From positions 1 to 27,424 of the forward strand of contig JAPLHI010000108.1 of NCBI GenBank assembly GCA_026389695.1: 27,424 nucleotides of DNA. The letters are read 5' to 3'. This document shows, in pieces, positions 14,303 to 22,097 of the stretch. This stretch comes from Chloroflexota bacterium (GTDB lineage: Bacteria; Chloroflexota; Dehalococcoidia; GIF9; UBA5629). Every line of letters begins with the position of its first letter. The first letter of the stretch is position 1. A program made the position numbers and the translations under genes. The notes beneath the pieces were generated by a model, which ran no database searches, was not told where the DNA came from, and saw nothing but the letters and a program-made list of their open reading frames with translations.

Positions 14303-15847
14303 ATGGCGGTGAAAATTTCCAACAATTACGATGTCATCATTATTGGCTGCGGGATTGCAGGTTCGGTAGTTGGAGCTATATTATCACAGATGGAACATAG
14401 AAAAGTCCTTATCCTGGAGGCTTCTTCGCAGATCGGGGGGCGAGCTACATCATTCCGTGGCGAGTCGATTAAAGATGAGGACAAATTCCGTAAAACGCTT
14501 GCGCTTTCCGCTCACTCCTGGGTTAGCGACAGGACTTCGCCCGACCTGAAGACCCTGATAAAGAAGAAAATGCTCAACGGCTACGTTCTTGAAGCAGGTG
14601 GGAGGGGTGCCTGGTATACCAACAGGGGACGTGTGAGCTATGCCCTGGCACTGTTTAACAAAGCTTCGATTTTTTACCCCAGTGTAGGCTTCGTGTGGTA
14701 TGACCATGACTGGAAACCTCACATTATAGGCAGGAGAGCCAGGTACGCCTGGATGAGTGATGAAGATTATGCCGAGATGGTGAAAGTGCATAAACGCAAA
14801 CTCCAGGTCGGTACGATAGATGAAGCGGAAAAACTTGACCATGTGACTCTGAAGGACTGGGTAGAAGGAATAACTAAAAGTGAACTGGCACAGGAATTTC
14901 ACTATGCCATGGGGACCTTCCAGACGATTATCGATGACCCTGCGTTGAACTCCGCCGGAGAGAATATCAAAGTATTTTTACAGGTGCAGGACACCGGAGT
15001 CCATATTACCAATGGTTCCTGGGCTTTTGCGGGATCACCGGGACACCGTTTTATTACCGAGGGTTTTGCCGCAGTGGTGAAAGACGCGCATGGTGACGTA
15101 GTAACTAATGCGAAGGTCAAAGAGGTCCTGCTAACAAATGGGAAAGCCACAGGTGTAGCGGTTGACATTGAAGGCCGAACAACGGAAATAAAGGCGCCGG
15201 TGTTAGTCTGTACTCTCCCCCCGAAAGATCTGTTAAAACTCATTCCGGAAAACCTGCTGCCTGAGGATTTTGTAAGACTGAGTAAAAATATCATACACAC
15301 TTCCATGGTTGCCGGTCAGTTCGGGATGACCAAGCCGCTGAGCGCTTTCTGTGAACTCGAGACTGACCCCAGGTCTTTTTATCATACATCCATGCTGATT
15401 CCTGAAAGCGAAGGGCTGTTCAGGGGCAATGTACCGCTAGACTTGTTAACTACGTCCGCTATAGCTCCGACAACCGCTCCCGAAGGCAAGCATTTGATAG
15501 GCATGTCTGCCAGTATACTGGCTGCCGAAGCTCACGATAAAAAGAGAGTGGGCCTTGTTATAGATCGGATATTGCGGTTCATGGACCATGCCTTCACAGG
15601 CTGGAGGAAGGCACTGGAGTTCATGTTTTTCACCGTGGGGGATAGCTGTATACTCTGGCGGCACCCTGAAGATGAATGGGTTGATTTAAAATGTGCCAAT
15701 ATCGAGGGACTATATTTTGCCGGTGATACATATGGCAAGCGTCTTAATGAAGGTGGGGTTGAAGGTGCGGTTCACTCAGGTTTTATGTGTGCCAGCGCCA
15801 TCAGCGGCAAAGATTATCTGCAGCTTTTGCCACCTGTATTTCGCTAA
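14303..15847 (+). CDS. Phytoene desaturase-family FAD-dependent oxidoreductase
   Basis: This 514-residue flavoprotein belongs to the amine-oxidase/CrtI-like superfamily (COG1233 type). The FAD-binding fold is at the N-terminus: DVIIIGCGIAG with glycines at 15, 17 and 20, the ribose-binding acid in LILEAS (E36) and the GGRA motif near 42-45. The C-terminal FAD motif is NIEGLYFAGDTYGKRLNEGGVEG-like, split here as GLYFAGDTYG followed by GGVEGAVHSG. There is no membrane segment. Carotenoid genes are absent around it, so desaturation of phytoene is not implied. Relatives act on many hydrophobic or cyclic substrates. Its neighbours (SDR, CMD-fold protein, phosphotriesterase-like hydrolase) suggest a catabolic or ring-modifying role, which is inference. 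It converges with the SDR gene, with a 16-base gap. Confidence 0.85.
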   Translation: MAVKISNNYDVIIIGCGIAGSVVGAILSQMEHRKVLILEASSQIGGRATSFRGESIKDEDKFRKTLALSAHSWVSDRTSPDLKTLIKKKMLNGYVLEAGGRGAWYTNRGRVSYALALFNKASIFYPSVGFVWYDHDWKPHIIGRRARYAWMSDEDYAEMVKVHKRKLQVGTIDEAEKLDHVTLKDWVEGITKSELAQEFHYAMGTFQTIIDDPALNSAGENIKVFLQVQDTGVHITNGSWAFAGSPGHRFITEGFAAVVKDAHGDVVTNAKVKEVLLTNGKATGVAVDIEGRTTEIKAPVLVCTLPPKDLLKLIPENLLPEDFVRLSKNIIHTSMVAGQFGMTKPLSAFCELETDPRSFYHTSMLIPESEGLFRGNVPLDLLTTSAIAPTTAPEGKHLIGMSASILAAEAHDKKRVGLVIDRILRFMDHAFTGWRKALEFMFFTVGDSCILWRHPEDEWVDLKCANIEGLYFAGDTYGKRLNEGGVEGAVHSGFMCASAISGKDYLQLLPPVFR

Positions 15848-15863
15848 TCAAGGAATTTCGTAC

Positions 15864-16622
15864 TTAAAAAACGGATACGCCTCCGTCAACGCTGAGAGTC
15901 TGACCTGTTATATATGATGCTTCATCTGATGCCAGGAAAAGTACTGCATAAGCTACCTCTTCAGGTTTGCCGTGGCGTTTCATGGGTACCCTGGTGGTGA
16001 TCGCGTAGTCCCGCTTTTCTCCCATCACTGGCTGTACCATAGGTGTTTCAATAAGCCCGGGTGCGACACAGTTGACCCGCACGTTATACTTGGCTGCTCC
16101 AACCGCCAGGCACCTGGTTAAAGCATTCACTCCCGCTTTGGATGTTGAATAGGCATAGATCTGATGGGCAACAAATGATGCCCCGGAAGAATTATTCACT
16201 ATTGCGCCGCCACCGTACTTTGCCATCTCGGGTATAGCGTACTTAGAGAGAAACAGTATGCCTTTCAGGTTGGTGGACATTATAGTATCCCAGTCTTCCT
16301 CAGATACTTTTAAACCGGCAGATCCAAAACCTACACCTACATTATTAAACAAAATGTCCAGCTTGCCATATTCAGAGACGACTGCCTGGATAAGCGCCTT
16401 AGCTTCCTTTTCCTGCGTCACATCCGCCTGCATGGCAATCGCCTCTCCCCCCTGTGCTTTGATGATGTCTGCAGTTTCTTGAGCGGAAGATAAGTTTTTA
16501 TCAACACAGGCTACCTTTGCGCCTTCCTTTGCGAATAATATTGCTGTCGCCCTGCCGTTTCCCATACCCGGTCGTATCGTTCCCGCACCTGATACAATCG
16601 CCACTTTGCCCTTTAATCGCAT
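15864..16622 (-). CDS. Short-chain dehydrogenase/reductase (SDR, classical type)
   Basis: This cytoplasmic NAD(P)-dependent oxidoreductase acts on an alcohol or ketone. The 252-residue length fits classical SDRs. The cofactor loop is a longer variant, SGAGTIRPGMGNG (11-23), instead of TGxxxGxG. D41 at the end of the second strand favours NAD(H). NNVG is at 93-96, and the catalytic set S145, Y158 and K162 is complete (YSTSK). The C-terminus SVDGGVSVF is typical. The start ATG has GGGAGG upstream. It lies 53 bases downstream of the CMD-family gene on the same strand, so the two are probably one transcript. The substrate is not predictable. The extended glycine loop resembles SDRs of ring or lactone catabolism, a weak hint. 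Confidence 0.93.
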   Translation of the reverse strand: MRLKGKVAIVSGAGTIRPGMGNGRATAILFAKEGAKVACVDKNLSSAQETADIIKAQGGEAIAMQADVTQEKEAKALIQAVVSEYGKLDILFNNVGVGFGSAGLKVSEEDWDTIMSTNLKGILFLSKYAIPEMAKYGGGAIVNNSSGASFVAHQIYAYSTSKAGVNALTRCLAVGAAKYNVRVNCVAPGLIETPMVQPVMGEKRDYAITTRVPMKRHGKPEEVAYAVLFLASDEASYITGQTLSVDGGVSVF

Positions 16623-16675
16623 ATTCTAGCCTCCCGTATATATATGTTTATTTATTGCGAAAGCATTCCGTATCA

Positions 16676-17227
16676 TTAGCGAAGGAAAATGGGTAATTGT
16701 TCACCGGGTTCCAGATCTACCTGGAGAGCTACAAGAATTCTTGATACCATCCCGTAGTAGCCGATTGCAGCGGTTAATTTCACGATTCCCTTTTCGTCCA
16801 AAAAGGTCTTCAACTTGTTGAAAGTCTCGTCCTTCACTTTGACGTCACTGGCAACTTCATCAGTATATGCCAGTACTGCCCGCTCCTGGTCATCGAACTT
16901 ATCAGAAGCAGTCCAATTGGAAATACTTTCGACCTGCTCCTGACTCAATCCCGCCCATTTGCCTATGGGAACGTGCTTTGTGAATTCGTAAACCGATCCC
17001 GCAAGTGAACCAACACGTAATATGGCCAATTCCCTTAGTTTGGGCGATAGCTCGTCATTCTTAAGTATGGCGTTGCCCAATCTTATAAAATTCCTTCCAA
17101 TATGCGGGCAGTGTCCCATTACCTTGAAAAGATTTAAAATTGGCAATTTCTGATCTTCCATTTTCTGGAACATTTCTTTAATTAACGGTTCCGCCTGCTC
17201 TTTTTCTACATAGCTTACACGTGCCAT
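16676..17227 (-). CDS. Carboxymuconolactone decarboxylase-family protein
   Basis: This 183-residue protein has the CMD/AhpD fold. The core ELAILRVGSLAGSVYEFTKH (about 66-85) matches the family pattern in which a Glu (E81) and a His (H85) sit in the active site. The cysteine pair of AhpD-type peroxidase reductases is missing, so a hydrolase or decarboxylase-like role on a lactone or ring product is more likely than peroxide defence. The start ATG follows AGGAGG. It heads a two-gene - strand operon with the SDR and is divergent from the phosphotriesterase-like gene, with a 200-base shared promoter region. No signal peptide or membrane segment is seen. The real substrate is unknown. Confidence 0.88.
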   Translation of the reverse strand: MARVSYVEKEQAEPLIKEMFQKMEDQKLPILNLFKVMGHCPHIGRNFIRLGNAILKNDELSPKLRELAILRVGSLAGSVYEFTKHVPIGKWAGLSQEQVESISNWTASDKFDDQERAVLAYTDEVASDVKVKDETFNKLKTFLDEKGIVKLTAAIGYYGMVSRILVALQVDLEPGEQLPIFLR

Positions 17228-17328
17228 AATATCCTCCTGATTTAAATTTCCATATGTTAAAGCTGATTATTTGTGTTAATTACAGAGTATGCCATAATTG
17301 ACCACTGGTGCATGATTATAATAGAATC

Positions 17329-17374
17329 AGACGAATCACGTCTAAGTGTAATTTTCGCTGTACATAACTATAAT
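17329..17374 (+). promoter_or_regulatory. Possible operator (inverted repeat) and -10 box in the divergent CMD/phosphotriesterase promoter region
   Basis: AGACG (17329-17333) and CGTCT (17339-17343) form an inverted repeat with a five-base centre. A perfect TATAAT lies at 17369-17374, but its -35 is weak. Another TATAAT at 17317-17322 has TTGACC only 13 bases upstream, too close for a normal promoter. The two divergent genes may share a regulator here. The evidence is weak. Confidence 0.3.
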
Positions 17375-17427
17375 CTTTTTTATGAAACAATTAAATGATT
17401 AACTGTTAAATTGAAAGGGGAGTTGAT

Positions 17428-18414
17428 ATGCCTGTGATTAACACCGTCCACGGTCCGATTTCACCTGACTTACTGGGAGTAACACTGCCGCATGAACATA
17501 TTGTCGCAGGTTATGCGGGATTTGAGTATGATCCCTATACTCGACCGTACAACAGGGAGAAAATAGTAAATATTTGCCTGCGAGCTCTTGAACCCGCCAA
17601 GAAATATGGTTTGAATTCTCTCATTGATGCAACACCAATGGATTTAAACCGGGATATCGATGTTCTGAAAGACGTCTCTGAGAAGATGCAGATCAACATA
17701 ATCTGCGCAACAGGCAGGTACACAGATGACATGGGAAAATGGACTTATCTGAAACAGCGGGCAAAAAGCAAGATCGGCGATATGAAGACTGAGCTGTACG
17801 AGTCTTTTATGTATGAAATAACAAAGGGCATTGGACAGTCAGGAGTTAAAGCCGGTGTTATCAAAGTTGCCACAGGTCTTAGTAATATTTCAACCTGTGA
17901 AGAAGCAATGCTGAGGGCAGCGGCCCAGGCCAGCAAAGAGACGGGTATTCCTATCATTACACATACAGAGGGCGGTACCATGGGCCCCGAGCAGACGGAA
18001 CTCCTTTTAGAAGAAGGCGTCAATCCAAAGAGCATCATGATCGGCCACATGTGCGGCAACCCTTCGATGCAATATCAACTTTCAGTATTGGATATGGGAG
18101 TGAATATATCTTTCGACAGGTTCGGGATTGAAGTATTTCAACCGGACAAGGTTAGGTTAGCTAATTTGATTGGGCTAATAGGGATCGGGTATACAGACCA
18201 TATCATGATATCTCAGGATTTTATTGCGTGCGGGTTCGGACGGGGAGGAATATTACCCGAGGAAGAAAGGCAGAAAGTTGCCAACTGGTCCTTTACTAAT
18301 ATTTTCCGCAACATCCTTCCTGCTTTGAATCATGCCGGTATAACGGATGAGCAGATAAAAAGGATAATGGTTGACAACCCGAGGAAACTACTCAGCGGTG
18401 TACAGCCTTTATAG
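17428..18414 (+). CDS. Phosphotriesterase-family metal-dependent hydrolase (lactonase-like)
   Basis: The 328 residues form a TIM-barrel amidohydrolase of the phosphotriesterase family. The two-metal site is complete: H22 and H24 (LPHEHI), K146 (VIKVATG, the lysine that becomes carboxylated), H179 (THTEGG), H207 (GHMCG) and D264 (ISQDF). Family members hydrolyse lactones, phosphotriesters or related esters. In catabolic surroundings, lactone hydrolysis is the usual native role. GAAAGGGGAG precedes the ATG. It is divergent from the CMD-SDR pair, and a shared lactone or ring-degradation pathway is a reasonable inference. The protein has no signal peptide, so it acts in the cytoplasm. Confidence 0.92.
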   Translation: MPVINTVHGPISPDLLGVTLPHEHIVAGYAGFEYDPYTRPYNREKIVNICLRALEPAKKYGLNSLIDATPMDLNRDIDVLKDVSEKMQINIICATGRYTDDMGKWTYLKQRAKSKIGDMKTELYESFMYEITKGIGQSGVKAGVIKVATGLSNISTCEEAMLRAAAQASKETGIPIITHTEGGTMGPEQTELLLEEGVNPKSIMIGHMCGNPSMQYQLSVLDMGVNISFDRFGIEVFQPDKVRLANLIGLIGIGYTDHIMISQDFIACGFGRGGILPEEERQKVANWSFTNIFRNILPALNHAGITDEQIKRIMVDNPRKLLSGVQPL

Positions 18415-18426
18415 AGGTTTCTTTGG

Positions 18427-18461
18427 TGGGAAAATAATAATGATAGTTTACTATTCTCCCA
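18427..18461. terminator. Inverted repeat between convergent genes, possible bidirectional terminator
   Basis: TGGGAAAATA (18427-18436) pairs with TATTCTCCCA (18452-18461) with one mismatch, around a 15-base loop. It sits just after the phosphotriesterase-like gene and overlaps the end of the convergent dehydrogenase pseudogene. There is no clean T-run, so termination is only suggested. Confidence 0.3.
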
Positions 18462-19631
18462 GCCTTATCAGGTTATCGGCCTTAATGGGTGCCGTACAAC
18501 CCCGGGTATCAAACACCAGCCTCGAATTATTAATGATAAATTCCAGGTCGTAGCTGCTATGGTCGGTAGCTATTACCACGCAATCGTGAGAACTCAGAGC
18601 TTTTTTATCCAGCTTAATTGATTTTAACGTCTTATGGTGAATTTTAATTTCCTGTATATAAGGGTCGTGATAGCTCACGTCTGTGCCCCTTTCAACCAGA
18701 AGCTCAATGACCCGCTTAGATGGTGATTCCCTGATATCCTCAATATCTTCCTCGCCTTTGCGGCAAGATAATAGGGATCCAGAGGAATACAGTGCCCGCC
18801 CACACCCGGTCCGGGGTAGAAAGCCATGTAGCCGAACGGTTTGGATGAAGCGGCTTTAATAACTTCCCAGACACTGATATTCATCTTTTCGCAGAGCTTG
18901 GCCAGCTCGTTTACCATGGCTATATTTACGCTGCGGAAGACATTCTCAAAAACCTTGTCCATCTCGGCAGCCTCAGGAGTGGACACCTCTATTACCTTGT
19001 CAGAAACGTGCCTGTAGAGCATTGCGGCCAGCTTTGTAGAATGCGGCTCCATACCGCCCACTATTTTGGGTGTATTCCTTATAGTGAATTTTTTACTGCC
19101 GGGGTCAATTCTCTCGGGTGAGAAAGTCAGAAAATAGTCGATCCCGACCTGGAGCCCGGTGGACTCAAGCAGAGGCAGTACAACCTCCCTGGTTGTCCCA
19201 GGATACGTTGTACTTTCCAGAATTATCAAATGTCCTGAACGCACATACCTGGCTATCTGATTGGCTGCTTCAACAATATAGGATAAATCGGGTTCCTTGG
19301 TCTTGGTAAGTGGTGTGGGCACGCAAATGATGATAGCATCTGCCCGTCGTAGCGCTGATCCTTCAGTGGTTCCCTTTAAAAAGCCGGATTTAACTGCTGC
19401 TTTCAGTCGCTCAGATTCAATATCCAGCAAATACGATATGCCCCTGTTGAGCTTGCTGACTTTCTGTTGGTCAGCATCAATGCCCAGGACAGGAAAATTT
19501 GCTTCGGCAAAGGCTACCGCCAGCGGCAAACCTACATATCCCAGACCTACCACACCTATCACGGCTGATTTTCTCTCGATTTTACTGGCGACATTCTTGA
19601 AGTTTAATACATCCACATTATCTTTTTTCAT
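18451..19631 (-). pseudogene. Nucleotide-sugar 6-dehydrogenase (UDP-GlcNAc/UDP-Glc type) broken by an internal deletion
   Basis: The intact enzyme would oxidise a UDP-sugar to its uronic acid with NAD+, feeding polysaccharide synthesis. The N-terminal part is well preserved: NAD site GVVGLGYVGLPLA, VPTPLTKTKEPDLSY, LESTTYPGTT, TFSPERIDPG, and the catalytic cysteine in GVGGHCIPLDPYYLAAKAR. Directly after KAR the sequence jumps to the late motif EDIEDIRESPSKRVIELL, in another frame, and continues through VSYHDPYIQEIK to the normal C-terminus. The roughly 55-60 residues normally between them (end of the dimer helix and first strand of the C-terminal Rossmann fold) are absent in all frames. So this is a deletion with a frame change near 18750, not a simple base error. 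The start ATG has GAGGGAAA upstream. Its activity is probably lost. Confidence 0.82.
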
Positions 19632-19686
19632 TGCATTTTCCCTCGTTGACTGCCGATTTGACCAGCCGTCAGATCGAATTTAGCAT

Positions 19687-19715
19687 AGTTTAATGGTGCA
19701 GCGTAGCCATGTCAA
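19687..19715 (-). promoter_or_regulatory. Predicted promoter of the nucleotide-sugar dehydrogenase gene
   Basis: On the - strand a perfect TTGACA (19710-19715) is followed after 17 bases by TAAACT (19687-19692), four of six to consensus. The leader to the ATG at 19631 would be about 50 bases. The promoter appears intact although the gene is broken, which fits recent inactivation. Confidence 0.45.
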
Positions 19716-19787
19716 TAAGTAATAAATGGAGGTTAACTTTTTATGACCTGAGCAGGACATTATCAGAAAAATTTTTGAGCAATCACA

Positions 19788-19815
19788 TTGACATCTCGGT
19801 AATATTTATTATAAT
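19788..19815 (+). promoter_or_regulatory. Near-perfect sigma70 promoter of the receiver/nuclease-fold regulator gene
   Basis: Both boxes match the consensus completely: TTGACA (19788-19793) and TATAAT (19810-19815), spaced by 16 bases. It is the strongest promoter sequence seen in the window. Transcription would start near 19822 and run into the regulator and polysaccharide genes. Confidence 0.65.
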
Positions 19816-19994
19816 GAGAGACAAAACGATCATGCAGCACGCCGGACACGAAGATGATCCTGACAATCCCAAGATAATTTTAACCGACACCGATGGGTAT
19901 AAGTTCCATCAATCAGCGAGTTGATATGACGGATAATTAATAATATTATGTATACAAAAGAAATGGCATTATCCAGAAGGTTGAGGAGAAAAAG

Positions 19995-22040
19995 ATGAGC
20001 CAGATACTCTTTTTATCGAGTGACCCTGTCTTAAAGCAGAAAAGCATAGAATTGCTGTCGCAGAGCGGCTTGGATACAAGCGGTGTCGCAACGTGTCTGG
20101 ATGGTCTTCTTATTATCGATAAAAATGGTATTGAGGTAGCTATCATCGATGAGGAATTGGCTGATATGAGCGGGTACGAGGCTTGCCTCAGGGTACGGCA
20201 GCATTCTGATATTCCTATTGTTTTACTCGGCTCGGTGACGGAGTCTGAAGTCCGGGCTAAAGTTGAAGAATTGGGTTTCGATATCTATTTAAGGAAACCT
20301 ATCAGTCCGAGAAAACTAATGGCACGGATCAGGGCTCTTTTAAAGCGTCCCGCTACGGAAAAGAAAGAGAGTATTATTGTTGGGGAAAAGCCGGTTGAGA
20401 TAAAGTCTTCAATTACATACCCCGGTATAACACGTCCCGAAGCTGCAAAACCGTCTGAAGTTTTAAAAAATAAAGTAGAACCTGCAATATTTAAGGTAGA
20501 ACCTGAACCACCTGTACAAGTTGTGCCGCCTGTGGCTGCGAACGTTCCGGGGATGCAGGTAGTGCCACCACAACCACCCAGGGAGCAGGTTGTACTTTCA
20601 CCTGCGAGAGAACAAACAGCCGTCCCTCAGGTTAACCAAGAAGCCAGGATTGGAGAGCAAACAGGTGAAACTGCCCTGGAAGATGTTAGAACTTTGAAAC
20701 TGGTTGATGCGCTTGTGAACGGCAAACTGACAGAAATCACACCTGTTATTGATTTATCTATGAAGCTGGGATATGGCTATCCGACGGTTGACGGCTTAAT
20801 CGATTCTTCCGATCAGGAAACTGTGAATACCCTGGAAAACCTGGCTAAAAACGGCATTCTGATTAGAAGCCCGTTCGAGAAACTATATACTGATCCGGAA
20901 GGTTTGATGCAGCTCTTCCCTATAGAATGTTGCCCGCGCTGTGATTCAGGAAACCTGGTCAAAGGGCAGCTCGTGGAGCATTTTAATTGCGGATATGTAG
21001 GTCTGGACAAGGAATACAGGCAGGACGGCAGATATATTTGTCCTAAATGCCACAGGGAATTGCGTCTCATTGGCACGGATTATCGTAATATTGGTATTCA
21101 TTACCGATGTTTAGGCTGCAATGAAGTATTTACTACACCGGTTGTGAAATGGCGTAATTTAAAGACCCGCAAAGTATGGACTGCCGAAGAGCTCACTGAG
21201 ATCACTGTTTATTCCTACATTTTCAGCCCGGACAAGAAAGGGTGGCTGGAATTCCAATTGAAACCCAAAACGCAACTGGTCGATTTTTTGAGAGGGCAAG
21301 GATACCAGATACAGGAGCTCGCTCAACTGACCGGCAGTTCCGGTGCTATGCATACCGTGGATATTCTGGCCATCAGAGATGATATATTAACTAAGATCAA
21401 CCTCGGTATTGGAATTTTGGTGGCGTCGGCCGGAGAGTCTGAAGTAAGTCTGGAAGCATTATTTAAATTTGATACCAGGGCTTATGATGTAGGAATTAAT
21501 TATAAAGTAGTAATCGCCATTCCCAAGCTGGGTTATGAAGCAACGAATTTTGCCAACAGGCAGATGATAAGAGCTTTTGAGGCCAAAACCCTGGGTAGCG
21601 TAGTCTCCGATATCACTGGTAAACCAAGTGCCAGACTTTCTCCACAAAGCACAACAGATTCGGGGCAACTATATGACGGCCAGACTCCGGCTACGAGCGC
21701 CAGAACCACCGTTGTGCGGTTTTTAAGGAACCGCGGCTACGAGGTTTTCGAAAGAGCACAGATACTTGGTAAATCGGGAGTTGATCATATATTCGATATT
21801 TATGCCAGGCGGGATGATAAAATCATCATGCCAACTATGGCCATAGGCGTCGCCAGCAGCAAGTCAGGGGAACCGGTAGGTATAGATGAGATAGCCAGAT
21901 TCGATGCGGCTGCCTATGATTCGGGTATACGTAATAAGGTATTCCTCGGCATCCCCGTTATCAGCCCCCAGGCAAGACAGTTTGCCCGCCAGCAAAGAAT
22001 TGACATTCTCGAACCGAACGACCTGGGCAGATTAATTTAA
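19995..22040 (+). CDS. Receiver-domain protein with zinc-ribbon output region and two nuclease-fold repeats
   Basis: This 681-residue cytoplasmic protein looks like an unusual response regulator. Residues 1-118 form a receiver domain with the phospho-acceptor D52 (VAIIDEEL) and K101 (LRKPIS); the usual acidic pair is reduced to SD (S9, D10). A proline/glutamine-rich linker follows to about 215. The middle has a helical part and cysteine pairs C313/C316, C349/C352 and C372/C375, resembling the TackOD1 zinc-ribbon output domain (from memory, moderate confidence). The C-terminal half holds two related units, from about 428 (FLRGQGYQI, HTVDILAIRDD) and 573 (FLRNRGYEV, HIFDIYARRDD), resembling the restriction-endonuclease-like fold, with no clear ExK catalytic pair. 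GAGGAG lies before the ATG. It probably regulates the polysaccharide genes downstream. No kinase is nearby. Confidence 0.8.
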   Translation: MSQILFLSSDPVLKQKSIELLSQSGLDTSGVATCLDGLLIIDKNGIEVAIIDEELADMSGYEACLRVRQHSDIPIVLLGSVTESEVRAKVEELGFDIYLRKPISPRKLMARIRALLKRPATEKKESIIVGEKPVEIKSSITYPGITRPEAAKPSEVLKNKVEPAIFKVEPEPPVQVVPPVAANVPGMQVVPPQPPREQVVLSPAREQTAVPQVNQEARIGEQTGETALEDVRTLKLVDALVNGKLTEITPVIDLSMKLGYGYPTVDGLIDSSDQETVNTLENLAKNGILIRSPFEKLYTDPEGLMQLFPIECCPRCDSGNLVKGQLVEHFNCGYVGLDKEYRQDGRYICPKCHRELRLIGTDYRNIGIHYRCLGCNEVFTTPVVKWRNLKTRKVWTAEELTEITVYSYIFSPDKKGWLEFQLKPKTQLVDFLRGQGYQIQELAQLTGSSGAMHTVDILAIRDDILTKINLGIGILVASAGESEVSLEALFKFDTRAYDVGINYKVVIAIPKLGYEATNFANRQMIRAFEAKTLGSVVSDITGKPSARLSPQSTTDSGQLYDGQTPATSARTTVVRFLRNRGYEVFERAQILGKSGVDHIFDIYARRDDKIIMPTMAIGVASSKSGEPVGIDEIARFDAAAYDSGIRNKVFLGIPVISPQARQFARQQRIDILEPNDLGRLI

Positions 22041-22097
22041 TTCCCGGCTGGAGATGCAGCTATAATTAACGGTAATTTAGTTTCAGATAGTGATACT

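Larger units (their letters stand above)
19632..19994. other. Divergent intergenic region with two promoters and a long leader
   Basis: This 363-base gap separates the dehydrogenase pseudogene (- strand) from the large regulator gene (+ strand). It holds a good promoter for each direction, described separately. The regulator transcript would have a leader of about 170 bases. A 30-codon reading frame (19832-19924, beginning MQHAGHEDD) lies in that leader with a weak, distant GAGAG in front, so it may be a leader peptide or chance. No clear riboswitch or terminator hairpin was recognised. Confidence 0.45.

Noticed and set aside
17298..17322. TTGACC and TATAAT pair upstream of the phosphotriesterase-like gene
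   Set aside because: The spacing of 13 bases is too short for a normal sigma70 promoter.
18451..18678. Separate 75-residue protein
   Set aside because: It is the C-terminal end of the nucleotide-sugar dehydrogenase (VSYHDPY, VFDTRG) in a shifted frame, not its own gene.
19709..19924. 71-codon + strand reading frame in the intergenic region
   Set aside because: The strongest promoter of the window lies inside it, there is no ribosome-binding site at its ATG, and the sequence resembles no known family.
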